Assembly: GCA_945889085.1 (NCBI GenBank)
Contig: CAMDBM010000004.1
Coordinates: 22,677-86,676, forward strand
Source: WLJO01 sp945889085
Lineage (GTDB): Bacteria > Actinomycetota > Acidimicrobiia > Acidimicrobiales > Ilumatobacteraceae
Direction of reading: 5' to 3'
Length of the DNA stretch: 64,000 nucleotides
Positions 15,386 through 23,609 of this stretch are shown here, one piece after another. The position numbers and the translations under genes are program-made. The notes beneath the pieces were generated by a model that searched no databases, had not been told where the DNA came from, and saw only the letters and a program-made list of their open reading frames with translations. Positions within the stretch are counted from its first letter, which is position 1; every line of letters starts with the position of its first letter.

Positions 15386-16912
15386 TCAGGATGCCGTGAG
15401 GGTTCCGTCGGAGGTGCGGGTCATCTTGCGGCCTACCCACTCGCCCGAGCACATCGCGGTCGCAAGGTCCCGGTCCGCCGTTTTGCCCCATGCCCGTCGC
15501 CCGTCGCGCATCAGCGTGGAGACGAGCCCCTGTTCGGGCTTGCCGTCTCGGTCGTGCATGACGGAGTAGGCCTCGACCGTCACGGTTCCCGCGCCGTCTG
15601 CCCCAGTGGCGAGCGATCGCTGCGGCATGGCATCGATCTCGTCTTGGGGATAGGCGTACCGGAAGCGGCCGTCGGCAGGTGGCGTGGTGGCATAGACACC
15701 GAACGCGTGCTTTGTCGCGTACCCACCGTTCGCCCACACGAGGCCCGTCGTTGCGTCCGTGGTTCGCAGTTCGCCCACCACCGTCGCGATCGAGTGCATG
15801 ACATAGTTGTTCCACGGCCCACCGGCGAATGACAGTCCGCCGGTGCGGGTGAGCTGCTGGTCGATCGACAGCCCGAGGGACTGTGCGCCGAGCTGCACAG
15901 CCGAGGGGAAGCAGGAGTACAGATCCACGATGTCGATGTCGTCGATGGTGAGCCCCGCCATCTCGAGGGCCAACCTGCCGCCGAGCGCAACTGCGGGGGT
16001 CTCGGCGAATGTCCAACGGTTCGAGATGAACTTGTGCTCGTGGCAATCGGTGCCGCTGTGCGGGAACACCCAGCGGTCCTCGGGGATCCCGAGCGATCGG
16101 GCGCGCTCGACCGAGCACATGATGATTGCCGCGCCCTGGTCGACGTCGTTGTTGGAGTTCATGTACTTGGTGTACGGGAGGCCGATCATCCGGTTCTTCG
16201 TGCCCGGCGTGCGGATCTCCTCGGGGGTGAGGGCCTGTTGGATCCACGCGTATGGATTTTTCGCAGCCACCTGGCTGAACCGTGACCACAGCTCGCTGAT
16301 CCGCACCAGGTGGTCCTCGGGAGAGCGCCCTGCGGCCGCGCGAATCGCTGTCTCGAACATCGGGTACACCTGCACGGGGAGGTAGACGCCCATAGCGGTC
16401 TCCCAGGCATGGTTCATCTGGAGGTCCTCGCCGAACAATCGGTCGGGCGCCGAGCCGGAGGCGTCCTTTTCGTCCCAGACCCGTTCCGTCCCATTGCGCT
16501 TCTGGTTCCAGTCGACGGACACGCCTTCCTTGCGGGCTCGCTGCAGCGTCCGCCATGCCTCGCCGCCGGTCATGATCACGAGGTCGGCGGCGCCGGCGTT
16601 GATCTCCTGAGCCGCCGCATTGACGAGGCTCTGCGGGCTGTTGCCGCCCATGGTGGACAGCCCGGTGGCACGCGGGGAGATCCCGAGGAGTCGGGCGAGT
16701 TCGTGGGCAGGGTTCTTGGCCCGCCACGACAGCGTCCCGACGACCGCGATCCAGCTCGGGTCCGGGACGGACCCTAGGCCGGCATCGGTAGCGGCCCGGC
16801 GAATCGCCTCGGCCATGAGTTCGGCGGGGGAGAGGGCATCGTCGAGCCCTGCTGCCCGGTGGGAGATCTGTCCCACACCAACGATGACGGCGGTCTTCGG
16901 ATCAATCGGCAC
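15386..16912 (-). CDS. Thiolase-like protein (acetyl-CoA acetyltransferase family, type 1 TLP)
   Basis: The 508-residue protein has the thiolase fold (MPIDPKTAVIVGVGQISHRA at the start, later GGYATKHAFGVY) plus an extra C-terminal segment like that of mycobacterial thiolase-like proteins type 1. The nucleophilic cysteine of real thiolases, expected near residue 90, is Asn91 here (MGGNSPQSLV), so normal condensation or thiolysis chemistry is unlikely. The family is thought to act in lipid or sterol metabolism, possibly with acyl-CoA binding, but no reaction is proven. GTG 16912 is supported by a TAACCT box 7 bases upstream. The peptidase gene follows after 17 bases. Confidence 0.87.
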   Translation of the reverse strand: MPIDPKTAVIVGVGQISHRAAGLDDALSPAELMAEAIRRAATDAGLGSVPDPSWIAVVGTLSWRAKNPAHELARLLGISPRATGLSTMGGNSPQSLVNAAAQEINAGAADLVIMTGGEAWRTLQRARKEGVSVDWNQKRNGTERVWDEKDASGSAPDRLFGEDLQMNHAWETAMGVYLPVQVYPMFETAIRAAAGRSPEDHLVRISELWSRFSQVAAKNPYAWIQQALTPEEIRTPGTKNRMIGLPYTKYMNSNNDVDQGAAIIMCSVERARSLGIPEDRWVFPHSGTDCHEHKFISNRWTFAETPAVALGGRLALEMAGLTIDDIDIVDLYSCFPSAVQLGAQSLGLSIDQQLTRTGGLSFAGGPWNNYVMHSIATVVGELRTTDATTGLVWANGGYATKHAFGVYATTPPADGRFRYAYPQDEIDAMPQRSLATGADGAGTVTVEAYSVMHDRDGKPEQGLVSTLMRDGRRAWGKTADRDLATAMCSGEWVGRKMTRTSDGTLTAS

Positions 16913-16919
16913 GCCCCGC

Positions 16920-16925
16920 AGGTTA
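16920..16925 (-). promoter_or_regulatory. -10 element (TAACCT) for thiolase-like/peptidase operon
   Basis: On the reverse strand TAACCT ends 7 bases before the GTG at 16912. With the box at 16947 it makes a compact divergent promoter pair. Confidence 0.4.
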
Positions 16926-16946
16926 GGTGCCCGGGCCGCTTGTCCT

Positions 16947-16952
16947 TACACT
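16947..16952 (+). promoter_or_regulatory. -10 element (TACACT) for rpiB
   Basis: TACACT ends 9 bases before GTG 16962, without a ribosome-binding site between. Confidence 0.35.
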
Positions 16953-16961
16953 TACCGTCCC

Positions 16962-17417
16962 GTGACCCGAATTGCGATCGGCGCCGACCACGCCGGATAC
17001 GAACTGAAGCAGTACCTCGTCCCCCGGCTCCGGGGGCTCGGCCACGAGGTGACCGACCTCGGCACCAACTCAGCCGAGAGCGTGGACTACCCGCCGTATT
17101 GCGCCGCTGTGGGCCGGGCAGTGCGGGACGGCGAGGCTGATCTGGGCATCGTGCTCGGTGGCTCAGGGCAGGGCGAACAGCTAGCCGCGAACAAGGTGCA
17201 CGGCGTCCGGGCCGCGCTGTGCAACGACCTGTACACGGCACGAATGGCGCGGTCGCACAACGACGCGAACGTGCTGTCGATGGGAGCCCGTGTAGTGGGC
17301 GAGGGCCTTGCGGAGGAGATCGTGGACCTGTTCCTCGCCACCCCCTTCGAGGGCGGTCGCCACCAACGGCGTGTCGAGCAGTTGATGGCCATCGAGGCCG
17401 AGGAGTCCGGCAACTAG
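16962..17417 (+). CDS. rpiB: Ribose-5-phosphate isomerase B
   Basis: The 151-residue enzyme interconverts ribose 5-phosphate and ribulose 5-phosphate in the pentose phosphate pathway. It begins with RIAIGADHAGYELK and has the RpiB active-site loop GGSGQGEQLAANK at 66-78. The catalytic cysteine of the E. coli type (CGTGIG) is Gly66 here, and Glu72 takes the place of the glutamate used by mycobacterial RpiB, so it belongs to the actinobacterial subtype. SHNDANVLSMGARV is the conserved C-terminal motif. GTG 16962 is chosen by homology and by the TACACT box; the upstream part of the open frame overlaps the divergent thiolase gene. glyA follows. Confidence 0.93.
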   Translation: MTRIAIGADHAGYELKQYLVPRLRGLGHEVTDLGTNSAESVDYPPYCAAVGRAVRDGEADLGIVLGGSGQGEQLAANKVHGVRAALCNDLYTARMARSHNDANVLSMGARVVGEGLAEEIVDLFLATPFEGGRHQRRVEQLMAIEAEESGN

Positions 17418-17463
17418 CCGCATTACTTTTCTTTCAGGTCGTTCCGCCCCGCCCGGTCCTGCG

Positions 17464-17469
17464 TAGGCT
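17464..17469 (+). promoter_or_regulatory. -10 element (TAGGCT) for glyA
   Basis: TAGGCT ends 9 bases before ATG 17479; no Shine-Dalgarno sequence is seen. Confidence 0.4.
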
Positions 17470-17478
17470 CGTTCGCGT

Positions 17479-18735
17479 ATGCCGTTCCCCTCCGACATCG
17501 ACCCAGACCTCGACGTGTTCTCGCTCATCGACCGCGAGGTCGAGCGCCAGGTCACCGGCCTCCAGTTGATCGCCAGCGAGAACTTCACGTCGCCCGCAGT
17601 GATGCGTGCTGTCGGATCGGTTCTCACCAACAAGTACAGCGAGGGCTATCCCCGCAAGCGGTACTACGGCGGCAACCAGATCGTCGACGACATTGAGCAA
17701 CTGGCAATAGACCGAGTCCGCACGCTGTTCGGCGCGGAGCACGCGAACGTGCAGCCGCACTCGGGCGCGAACGCCAACATGGCCGTGTACCTCGGACTCC
17801 TCGAGCCGGGCGACACCGTGCTCGGGCTCTCGCTCGACCACGGTGGCCACCTCACCCACGGGTCGCCGGTCAACTTCAGCGGTCGTCTGTACAACTTCTT
17901 TTCGTACAAGGTGGCGCCCGGTGACGAGCGCATCGACATGGATCAGGTTCGGGCGCTTGCGCTCGAGCACCGGCCCAAGATGATCGTGGCCGGCACCACC
18001 TCGTACCCGCGTCGGCTCGACCCGGTGGCGTTCCGGGCGATCGCGGACGAGGTAGGCGCGCTGCTGATGTTCGACGCAGCGCACATCGCCGGGCTCATCG
18101 CCGGCGGCCAGCACCCGGACCCGGTGCAGCTCGCCGACGTGGTCACCTTCACCACGCACAAGACGCTACGCGGCCCGCGCGGCGGTTGCGTGCTCACGAA
18201 GGCTGCCCATGCAGCGGCAATCGACAAAGCGATGTTTCCCGGCCTGCAGGGCGGACCGCTCGAGCACGTCATCGCCGGCAAGGCGGTCGCCTTCCGTGAG
18301 GCAATGCACCCGAGCTTCGGGGCCTATGCGGCCCAGATCGTGAAGAACGCCTCGGTGCTCGCAGAGGCACTTGCTCACCAGGGCTTCCGGCTCGTGTCCG
18401 GTGGTACGGACATCCACCTCATGGTGGTCGACCTGCGTCCCTTCGACGCAGACCTGACCGGCAAGGAGGCCCAGGCCGTGCTGGATCTCGCCGGCATCAC
18501 GCTGAACAAGAACGCCATCCCGAACGACCCGCGCAGCCCGTTCGTCACGAGCGGTGTGCGGATCGGGACCCCGTCGGTCACCACGCAGGGCATGACCGAG
18601 CCCGAGATGCCCAGGATTGCGGAGTTCATCGCCCGGGCACTTCGCCAGCGCAACGACGAATCGGCGCTCGCCCGGATCAAGGGCGAGGTTGCCGAGATGT
18701 GCGCCGCCTTCCCCGCCTACCCCAACGGCGTCTGA
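17479..18735 (+). CDS. glyA: Serine hydroxymethyltransferase
   Basis: The 418-residue PLP enzyme converts serine and tetrahydrofolate to glycine and 5,10-methylene-tetrahydrofolate. It opens with the family pattern ERQVTGLQLIASENF, contains NKYSEGYPRKRYYGG and HSGANANMA, and has the PLP lysine K228 in TTHKTLRGPRGG. Length and ends are normal. One-carbon units and glycine made here feed purine and protein synthesis. It lies between rpiB and wecA as in many actinobacteria. About 110 bases without a gene separate it from wecA; I see only the wecA promoter box there. Confidence 0.96.
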   Translation: MPFPSDIDPDLDVFSLIDREVERQVTGLQLIASENFTSPAVMRAVGSVLTNKYSEGYPRKRYYGGNQIVDDIEQLAIDRVRTLFGAEHANVQPHSGANANMAVYLGLLEPGDTVLGLSLDHGGHLTHGSPVNFSGRLYNFFSYKVAPGDERIDMDQVRALALEHRPKMIVAGTTSYPRRLDPVAFRAIADEVGALLMFDAAHIAGLIAGGQHPDPVQLADVVTFTTHKTLRGPRGGCVLTKAAHAAAIDKAMFPGLQGGPLEHVIAGKAVAFREAMHPSFGAYAAQIVKNASVLAEALAHQGFRLVSGGTDIHLMVVDLRPFDADLTGKEAQAVLDLAGITLNKNAIPNDPRSPFVTSGVRIGTPSVTTQGMTEPEMPRIAEFIARALRQRNDESALARIKGEVAEMCAAFPAYPNGV

Positions 18736-18835
18736 CCCCCGCGTTCTGACGGCACTTTCCCCACGCCGGTGAGGGTTTTCCTTGCCCAAAACGAGCAACG
18801 AGCTCGGGGGGTCCCTCCGGATATGGCCGGCTCAC

Positions 18836-18841
18836 TACGCT
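18836..18841 (+). promoter_or_regulatory. -10 element (TACGCT) before wecA and the ATP synthase genes
   Basis: TACGCT ends 7 bases before ATG 18849. It could drive wecA and, by read-through, the ATP synthase operon. Confidence 0.35.
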
Positions 18842-18848
18842 GCGGTCA

Positions 18849-20021
18849 ATGATCGGCGCCTCCAGATACGTCGCAGTCGCAGGCGTCGCTGCAACCGTCA
18901 CCTTCGTGGCCACACCACTGGTCGAGAAGTTTGCGCGTCGGGTTGGTTGGGTCGTCGAACCGGACGCTCGTCGGGTGCACACCAAAGCCACCCCCGATGT
19001 CGGCGGCATTGCGATGTTCCTTGGGTTCCTCGCCGCAATGGCTGCTGCGTGGGCAATGGGTTCGTTCCGATCGATATTCGCCGGCAACTCTGAAGCGCTG
19101 GGTCTGCTCGTCGGGTGTGGTGTGGTGTTCCTCGTCGGTCTCGTTGACGACATCAAGGAGATCTCCGCACCGGCCAAGGTGACCGGAATCGTGCTGGGAG
19201 CAGTTGTTTTCGTCATTTTCGGCGTGAACATGTATTACTTCCGCGTGCCGTTCATGGACGTGTTCCTGCTCGGCCAGAACTGGGTGCCGCTTATCACGGT
19301 GCTCTGGCTGCTCGGCCTGACAAATGCGATCAACCTCATCGACGGGCTCGACGGTCTGGCGGCGGGCATCGTGGCGATCGCTGCCCTCGCCTTCTTCATC
19401 TACAGCAGGCGGCTCGACCACCTCAACCTGCTCGGACCCCAGAACATCGGTCCGCTCGTTGCGGTGATCGCTGCCGGCGTGTGCGTGGGCTTCCTGCCAC
19501 ACAACTTCAATCCGGCCAAGATCTTCATGGGCGACGGCGGGGCCCTCTTCCTCGGCGCGCTGATGGCGGTGTCCACGAGCGTGGTGGGTGGTCGCGCCGA
19601 TCCCAATGTGCAGCGCTTCCGCGGCCAGACCTACTTCTTCTTTGCCCCGCTCGTTATCCCGCTGGTCATCCTCGGCGTGCCGATCTTCGACATGTTGTTC
19701 GCGATCGTTCGGCGGGCCACCCGCCGCCAGGGCCTCGCCGTGGCGGACAAGGGCCACTTGCACCATCGCCTCATGCGACTGGGGCACGGCCAGAAACGGG
19801 CGGTGCTCATCCTGTGGGCGTGGACAGCGCTGCTCTCTGGTTTTGTGCTCTATCCAGCGTTTACGCGAATCGGGAGCATCTGGGTTCCGATCGGGTTGGC
19901 CGCGCTCGCGTTGGCGCTCTACACGGCGTTCCGGCCGCGATGGCGGCGGGGCCGGGGGCCGGGTGCTGATGGCGAGTCCCCGGAGGATTTGCCGATGAGC
20001 AGTGGCTCGGCTAGATTGTGA
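18849..20021 (+). CDS. wecA: Undecaprenyl-phosphate GlcNAc-1-phosphate transferase (WecA/Rfe family)
   Basis: The 390-residue polytopic enzyme transfers a sugar 1-phosphate, probably GlcNAc-1-P, from its UDP form onto decaprenyl/undecaprenyl phosphate, the first lipid step of arabinogalactan linker or other wall polymer synthesis. About eleven membrane segments are visible. Conserved motifs are HTKATPDVGGIAMF at the start, GLVDDIKEIS, NAINLIDGLDGLAAG, FNPAKIFMGDGGALFLG and the histidine loop GHLHHRLMRLG, which carry the Asp and His residues that bind Mg and the substrates. Its place directly before the atp genes is the same as Rv1302 in mycobacteria. Exact sugar specificity is inferred. Confidence 0.9.
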   Translation: MIGASRYVAVAGVAATVTFVATPLVEKFARRVGWVVEPDARRVHTKATPDVGGIAMFLGFLAAMAAAWAMGSFRSIFAGNSEALGLLVGCGVVFLVGLVDDIKEISAPAKVTGIVLGAVVFVIFGVNMYYFRVPFMDVFLLGQNWVPLITVLWLLGLTNAINLIDGLDGLAAGIVAIAALAFFIYSRRLDHLNLLGPQNIGPLVAVIAAGVCVGFLPHNFNPAKIFMGDGGALFLGALMAVSTSVVGGRADPNVQRFRGQTYFFFAPLVIPLVILGVPIFDMLFAIVRRATRRQGLAVADKGHLHHRLMRLGHGQKRAVLILWAWTALLSGFVLYPAFTRIGSIWVPIGLAALALALYTAFRPRWRRGRGPGADGESPEDLPMSSGSARL

Positions 20022-20058
20022 ATGCAAGCACGAAGTCCTTCTGTGCCCTTTTTCGACC

Positions 20059-20349
20059 ATGAAACTCCTTCCCCTGACACGAAACCCTCGCCCGGTCGAG
20101 CCAATGGGCAGTGGCGTTGCCAATGGGATCGAGATGGCCGGGGCAGTGCTGGTCCTCTTCTTCATCGGGTTCGGGCTCGATCATTGGTTGGGAACCACCC
20201 CATGGATCACCTTGGCCTGCACCGCCGTGGGCATCGTCGGGACGTTCGCCAAGGCTTGGTACGGCTATGGCTCGGAGATGGATCGGCACGCTGCCGCCCG
20301 CCGGGCATCCGCAACGACGAGCGTGGCGCGGGTGGACGAGCACTCGTGA
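20059..20349 (+). CDS. AtpZ/AtpI-like small membrane protein
   Basis: The 96-residue protein has two membrane helices (about GIEMAGAVLVLFFIGFG and TLACTAVGIVGTFAKAWY) and matches the small hydrophobic proteins found at the head of ATP synthase operons, thought to help c-ring assembly or ion transport. ATG 20059 is taken as start; ATG 20104 (MGSGVANG) is an alternative. Its TGA overlaps the next ATG by one base. Regulation is probably shared with the atp operon. Confidence 0.75.
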   Translation: MKLLPLTRNPRPVEPMGSGVANGIEMAGAVLVLFFIGFGLDHWLGTTPWITLACTAVGIVGTFAKAWYGYGSEMDRHAAARRASATTSVARVDEHS

Positions 20350-20789
20350 TGACTGCAACCCCGTTCGCAACCCGCCTCGACGGCCCCGCGCCCGAGGTTG
20401 AAGTCACCCGGGACATGCTCCGGCGTGGCGTCTGGGGCGCCCCGGTACTCGTCGGCGTTTGTGCTGCCATCTGGGGAGGGTCCGGCGCCCTGTCCTCGGC
20501 GTTCGCCATTGCGCTCGTGATGTTCAACTTCGCGCTGTCGGCCGGCATTATCGCCTGGACCTCACGGATCTCGCTGGCCGTGCTCATGGGTGCTGTCCTG
20601 TTCGGTTACCTCATGCGGCTCGGCATCATCTTCTTCGCAGTCTTTCTCGTGCACAAGATGGGCTGGGTTTCACTTCCGGCCCTCGGAACCAGCATCATTG
20701 TCACCCACCTCGGGCTCCTCATCTGGGAGCTCCGATTCGTTTCCATGTCTCTTGCCTACCCGGGTTTGAAGCCCACAAAGCGCAACTGA
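20349..20789 (+). CDS. ATP synthase operon membrane protein (AtpI-like)
   Basis: The 146-residue protein has four predicted membrane helices (including VLVGVCAAIWGGSGALSSAF and LMRLGIIFFAVFLVHKMGW). Its position between the AtpZ-like protein and atpB and the size match the AtpI-like gene of actinobacterial ATP synthase operons (Rv1303-like place). Such proteins are thought to assist assembly of the c-ring, but are not part of the final enzyme. The ATG overlaps the stop of the gene before (TGATG), so translation is coupled. Confidence 0.75.
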   Translation: MTATPFATRLDGPAPEVEVTRDMLRRGVWGAPVLVGVCAAIWGGSGALSSAFAIALVMFNFALSAGIIAWTSRISLAVLMGAVLFGYLMRLGIIFFAVFLVHKMGWVSLPALGTSIIVTHLGLLIWELRFVSMSLAYPGLKPTKRN

Positions 20790-20801
20790 GGTACCCGCGA
20801 A

Positions 20802-21563
20802 ATGTTCGCTCTTGAATTCCCCCCGATCAATGAGGTCATCCGTTGGAAGGATGTTTTTTCCTCGTTCAACAAGGTCGGGATTATTGCTTGTCTTGCGTCG
20901 CTGATCGGCATCACCGTCTTCCTGATCGCGGGCCGCAAGGATCCGATGGTGGCTCCCAAGGGCGTCCGTAACGTCGCCGAGACCGGCGTTGAGTTCATCG
21001 AGAACCAGATCGTCATGCAGACGATCGGTGAGGACGGGCTCGGCTGGACACCGTTCCTGCTCACGCTGTTCGTCTTCATCTATCTCTGCAACCTGCCGGG
21101 CATCATCCCGATCCTGCAGTTCCCGGCGACCGCCCGTATGGCGCTTCCGCTGTTTATGTCGGTCATTGTCTGGCTCATCTACAACGGAGTCGGCTTCAAG
21201 CACCACGGTCTGGGCTACCTGAAGAGTTCGCTCTTCCCGCCGGGCGTGCCGAAGGCGATGTACCTCCTCGTGACACCGATCGAGTTCATCTCCACGTTCA
21301 TCGTGCGTCCCTTCTCCCTCGCCATCCGGTTGTTCGCCAACATGCTGGCCGGCCACATGCTGCTCGTCACCTTTGCGCTTCTGTCGAACGCCATGCTGTT
21401 CGCCGAGACCAAGCAGTACCTGCTCAAACCCATGACCATCCTCCCGGTGTTCATGTTGGTGTTCCTCACCACTTTCGAGGTGCTCGTCGGCTTCCTGCAG
21501 GCGTTCATCTTCACGATTCTCACCGGTGTCTACATCGGTCAGGCGAAACACCCCGCTCACTGA
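20802..21563 (+). CDS. atpB: ATP synthase F0 subunit a
   Basis: The 253-residue membrane subunit forms the two proton half-channels against the c-ring. The essential arginine is R176 in LAIRLFANMLAGHMLL. The rest shows five to six hydrophobic helices, with the stretch LFVFIYLCNLPGIIP typical of subunit a. It begins MFALEFPPINEVIRW. It is 12 bases after the AtpI-like gene and in the same operon as all following atp genes. Confidence 0.95.
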   Translation: MFALEFPPINEVIRWKDVFSSFNKVGIIACLASLIGITVFLIAGRKDPMVAPKGVRNVAETGVEFIENQIVMQTIGEDGLGWTPFLLTLFVFIYLCNLPGIIPILQFPATARMALPLFMSVIVWLIYNGVGFKHHGLGYLKSSLFPPGVPKAMYLLVTPIEFISTFIVRPFSLAIRLFANMLAGHMLLVTFALLSNAMLFAETKQYLLKPMTILPVFMLVFLTTFEVLVGFLQAFIFTILTGVYIGQAKHPAH

Positions 21564-21630
21564 GCAATATTTCGGTAACGATCCTTCAAGACATCTCCCA
21601 CTAACAGAGCAACAGGAGAACAGCAACACC

Positions 21631-21906
21631 ATGGAAGCCCTTTCGCGAGTCCTCGCCCAGGCAACAGAACTGACGGCGAGCGATCTGAAGAAGAACAACG
21701 CGGCCATCGGTGCCGGCTTCGCCTATGGCCTCGCGGCCATCGGGCCGGGCGTCGGCATCGGTTACGTCGTCGGCAAGGCCATCGAGTCGATGGCGCGTCA
21801 GCCGGAATCGGCCGGCATGGTCCGTACGACGATGTTCCTCGGTATCGCTTTCACCGAGGCGCTCGCCCTGATCGGCTTCGTCGTCTTCATCCTTCTGGGT
21901 CTGTAA
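21631..21906 (+). CDS. atpE: ATP synthase F0 subunit c
   Basis: The 91-residue hairpin protein builds the rotating c-ring. The first helix has GAGFAYGLAAIGPGVGIGY, the polar loop is ARQPE, and the proton-carrying carboxylate is E76 in GIAFTEALALIG. There is no sodium-site pattern that I can see, so it is probably proton-driven. The N-terminal extension of about 25 residues is longer than in E. coli. ATG 21631 has a strong AGGAGAA ribosome site about 10 bases upstream. It ends with TAA, which shows that TAA is used as a normal stop here. Confidence 0.94.
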   Translation: MEALSRVLAQATELTASDLKKNNAAIGAGFAYGLAAIGPGVGIGYVVGKAIESMARQPESAGMVRTTMFLGIAFTEALALIGFVVFILLGL

Positions 21907-21914
21907 GGAGCACC

Positions 21915-22535
21915 GTGCACACCGCTACCGTCGCCCATCTGGGTGCGGGCGGGTTCCGGGTCGTTTCTTCAGCCGAAGAGTCGACCACGACCGTGCCCGC
22001 CCCGGGCAATATCGCCGAGGTCGCTGTCCCCGAGAAGTCGGGGCCGAGCCCGATCGCGCCCGAGAAATATGAATTGATCTGGGCTCTCGGGGCGTTCGTT
22101 GTGTTCGCGCTCCTCATGCGATTGTTCCTGTTCCCCCGACTCAAGAAGGGGATGAACGCGCGGTACGGCAAGATCCGCAGCGATCACGAAACCGCCGAAT
22201 CCACGCGAGCCGCCGCCGAAAGTGAAGTTGCGGAGTATCAGTCCGCGCTCGCTTCAGTGAAGGCCGAGGCAGCCGGACGGATCGACGTGGCCCGCCAGGC
22301 ACTGGAGACCGAGCGCACCGCTCGCATCGCCGAGGCCAACGCTCGCATTGCCGTGCGCAAGGCAGCGGCGGTTGCCGAGACGGATGCAGCGATGGCTGCT
22401 GCCCGTCAGAGCATCGAGGCGGCCGTCGGATCTGTGGCAGAACGTGCGACAGAATTGACGCTCGGGAAGCGTCCGGATCCGGCCACGGTGCAACGCGCAG
22501 TCGCCGAGGCAATGCGCTCGGGGGTGAATTCGTGA
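21915..22535 (+). CDS. atpF: ATP synthase F0 subunit b (first of two)
   Basis: The 206-residue protein is a stalk subunit: an N-terminal extension of about 50 residues, one membrane helix (ELIWALGAFVVFALLMRLFLF, residues about 53-73) and a long alanine/glutamate-rich coiled coil that reaches up to F1. It starts with GTG 21915 after an AAGGAG site. It overlaps the next gene by 4 bases. A second b-type gene follows, so the stator is probably a b/b' heterodimer. Sequence identity between the two is low outside the membrane helix and the KKGM motif after it. Confidence 0.85.
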   Translation: MHTATVAHLGAGGFRVVSSAEESTTTVPAPGNIAEVAVPEKSGPSPIAPEKYELIWALGAFVVFALLMRLFLFPRLKKGMNARYGKIRSDHETAESTRAAAESEVAEYQSALASVKAEAAGRIDVARQALETERTARIAEANARIAVRKAAAVAETDAAMAAARQSIEAAVGSVAERATELTLGKRPDPATVQRAVAEAMRSGVNS

Positions 22536-23071
22536 ACGTCATGACCTTGTTGGCGACCGAGGATCCGACACGTACCCACTCATGGATCTGGCCGGAGGGC
22601 TACGAGCTCTACTTCGGTGGTGCCGCATCGATCTTCGTGTTCGCCCTGCTGTTCAAGTTCGCAGGACCGACGCTGAAGAAAGGGATGTCCGACCGTACGG
22701 CGCGTATCCAGAAGCAACTGGACGACGCTGCCAACGCGATGAGTTCGGCACAGGCAGAGGCAATCCGGATTCGCGAGGCCAAAGGTGACATCGGGTCTGA
22801 GCGGGCCCGTCTGCTCGCCGAGGCCGACACACAGGCACAGCAGCTTCTCGTTGATGGTCGTGCACGACTCGAGGTCGAGATTGTCGATCTGGAGACCAAG
22901 GCAGTAGCGGACAACGTCGCGGCCTCCGGTCGCATCGGAGATGAGCTTCGTGCCGAGGTTGCCCGACTGTCCATCGCAGCCGTCGACCACGTGGTGAGCG
23001 GTTCGCTTGATGCGGCCACGCACCAGGAATTGATCGAGAACTTCATTGTGAGAGTGGGGGCAGGCCGATGA
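22532..23071 (+). CDS. ATP synthase F0 subunit b (second, b'-like)
   Basis: The 179-residue protein has the same plan as its neighbour: short N-terminal part, one membrane helix (GAASIFVFALLFKFAGP), KKGM motif and a long charged coiled coil. It starts at GTG 22532 (or ATG 22541), overlapping the upstream stop by 4 bases, and its own stop overlaps atpH by 4 bases. In mycobacteria a comparable b-like part is fused to delta (one AtpH protein); here b-like and delta are separate neighbouring genes. Confidence 0.85.
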   Translation: MNVMTLLATEDPTRTHSWIWPEGYELYFGGAASIFVFALLFKFAGPTLKKGMSDRTARIQKQLDDAANAMSSAQAEAIRIREAKGDIGSERARLLAEADTQAQQLLVDGRARLEVEIVDLETKAVADNVAASGRIGDELRAEVARLSIAAVDHVVSGSLDAATHQELIENFIVRVGAGR

Positions 23072-23595
23072 CCGATCAGCGCATCGACGGTTACGCACGC
23101 GCTCTGTTCGAGATCGCGCGTGCCGAAGGCACGCTCGACACTGTCGAGGACGAGTTGTATCGCTTCGCCCGTGCACTCGAGGGCAGTGAGGCATTGCGCA
23201 ACTCGCTCACCGACGAACAGATCCCGGCCAGTCGCCGTCAATCAATCGTCGAGGACCTCGTGGGCGGCAGTGCGTCGCCGACGACGGTTCAACTCGTGAG
23301 CATGGTGGTGGGTTCGGGCCGCGGACGTGACCTGCCGGCAATTGTCGACAGCCTTGTTGCGCGGGCCTCGAGCGCCAAGAACCTCGAACTCGCAGAAGTT
23401 CGTACCGCAGTCCCGCTCACCGGTGATCAGGAGAGTCGGCTCGCAGCCGCCCTCGCAGCGGCGACCGGCAAGAGCGTCAATCTCAAGGTCGTGGTGGACC
23501 CGTTCGTGATCGGCGGTGTCGTCGCCACTATTGGCGACACCGTGATCGACGGAAGCGTCCGCAGCCGCATCGAACAACTCAAGTCTCGGCTCTAG
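23068..23595 (+). CDS. atpH: ATP synthase F1 subunit delta
   Basis: The 175-residue subunit links the peripheral stalk to the top of the F1 head. The N-terminal helical domain begins IDGYARALFEIARAEG and the C-terminal part has the family motif DPFVIGGVVATIGDTVIDGSVR. It is a free-standing delta of ordinary length, not the long b-delta fusion found in Mycobacterium. ATGA overlap with the b'-like gene couples translation. Confidence 0.93.
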   Translation: MTDQRIDGYARALFEIARAEGTLDTVEDELYRFARALEGSEALRNSLTDEQIPASRRQSIVEDLVGGSASPTTVQLVSMVVGSGRGRDLPAIVDSLVARASSAKNLELAEVRTAVPLTGDQESRLAAALAAATGKSVNLKVVVDPFVIGGVVATIGDTVIDGSVRSRIEQLKSRL

Positions 23596-23609
23596 AAGGA
23601 CACATCTGT

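Noticed and set aside
13395..15569. A 724-residue forward open frame over the S9 peptidase
   Set aside because: Gly/Arg/His-rich shadow with no recognised motif; the reverse strand has the catalytic triad.
13287..16727. One 1146-residue open frame on the reverse strand
   Set aside because: Only the part below 15368 is the S9 peptidase. The upper part is an Arg/His-rich shadow of the thiolase-like gene.
18736..18848. tRNA or small RNA in the gap between glyA and wecA
   Set aside because: No cloverleaf or strong hairpin could be made by eye; only the -10 box is visible.
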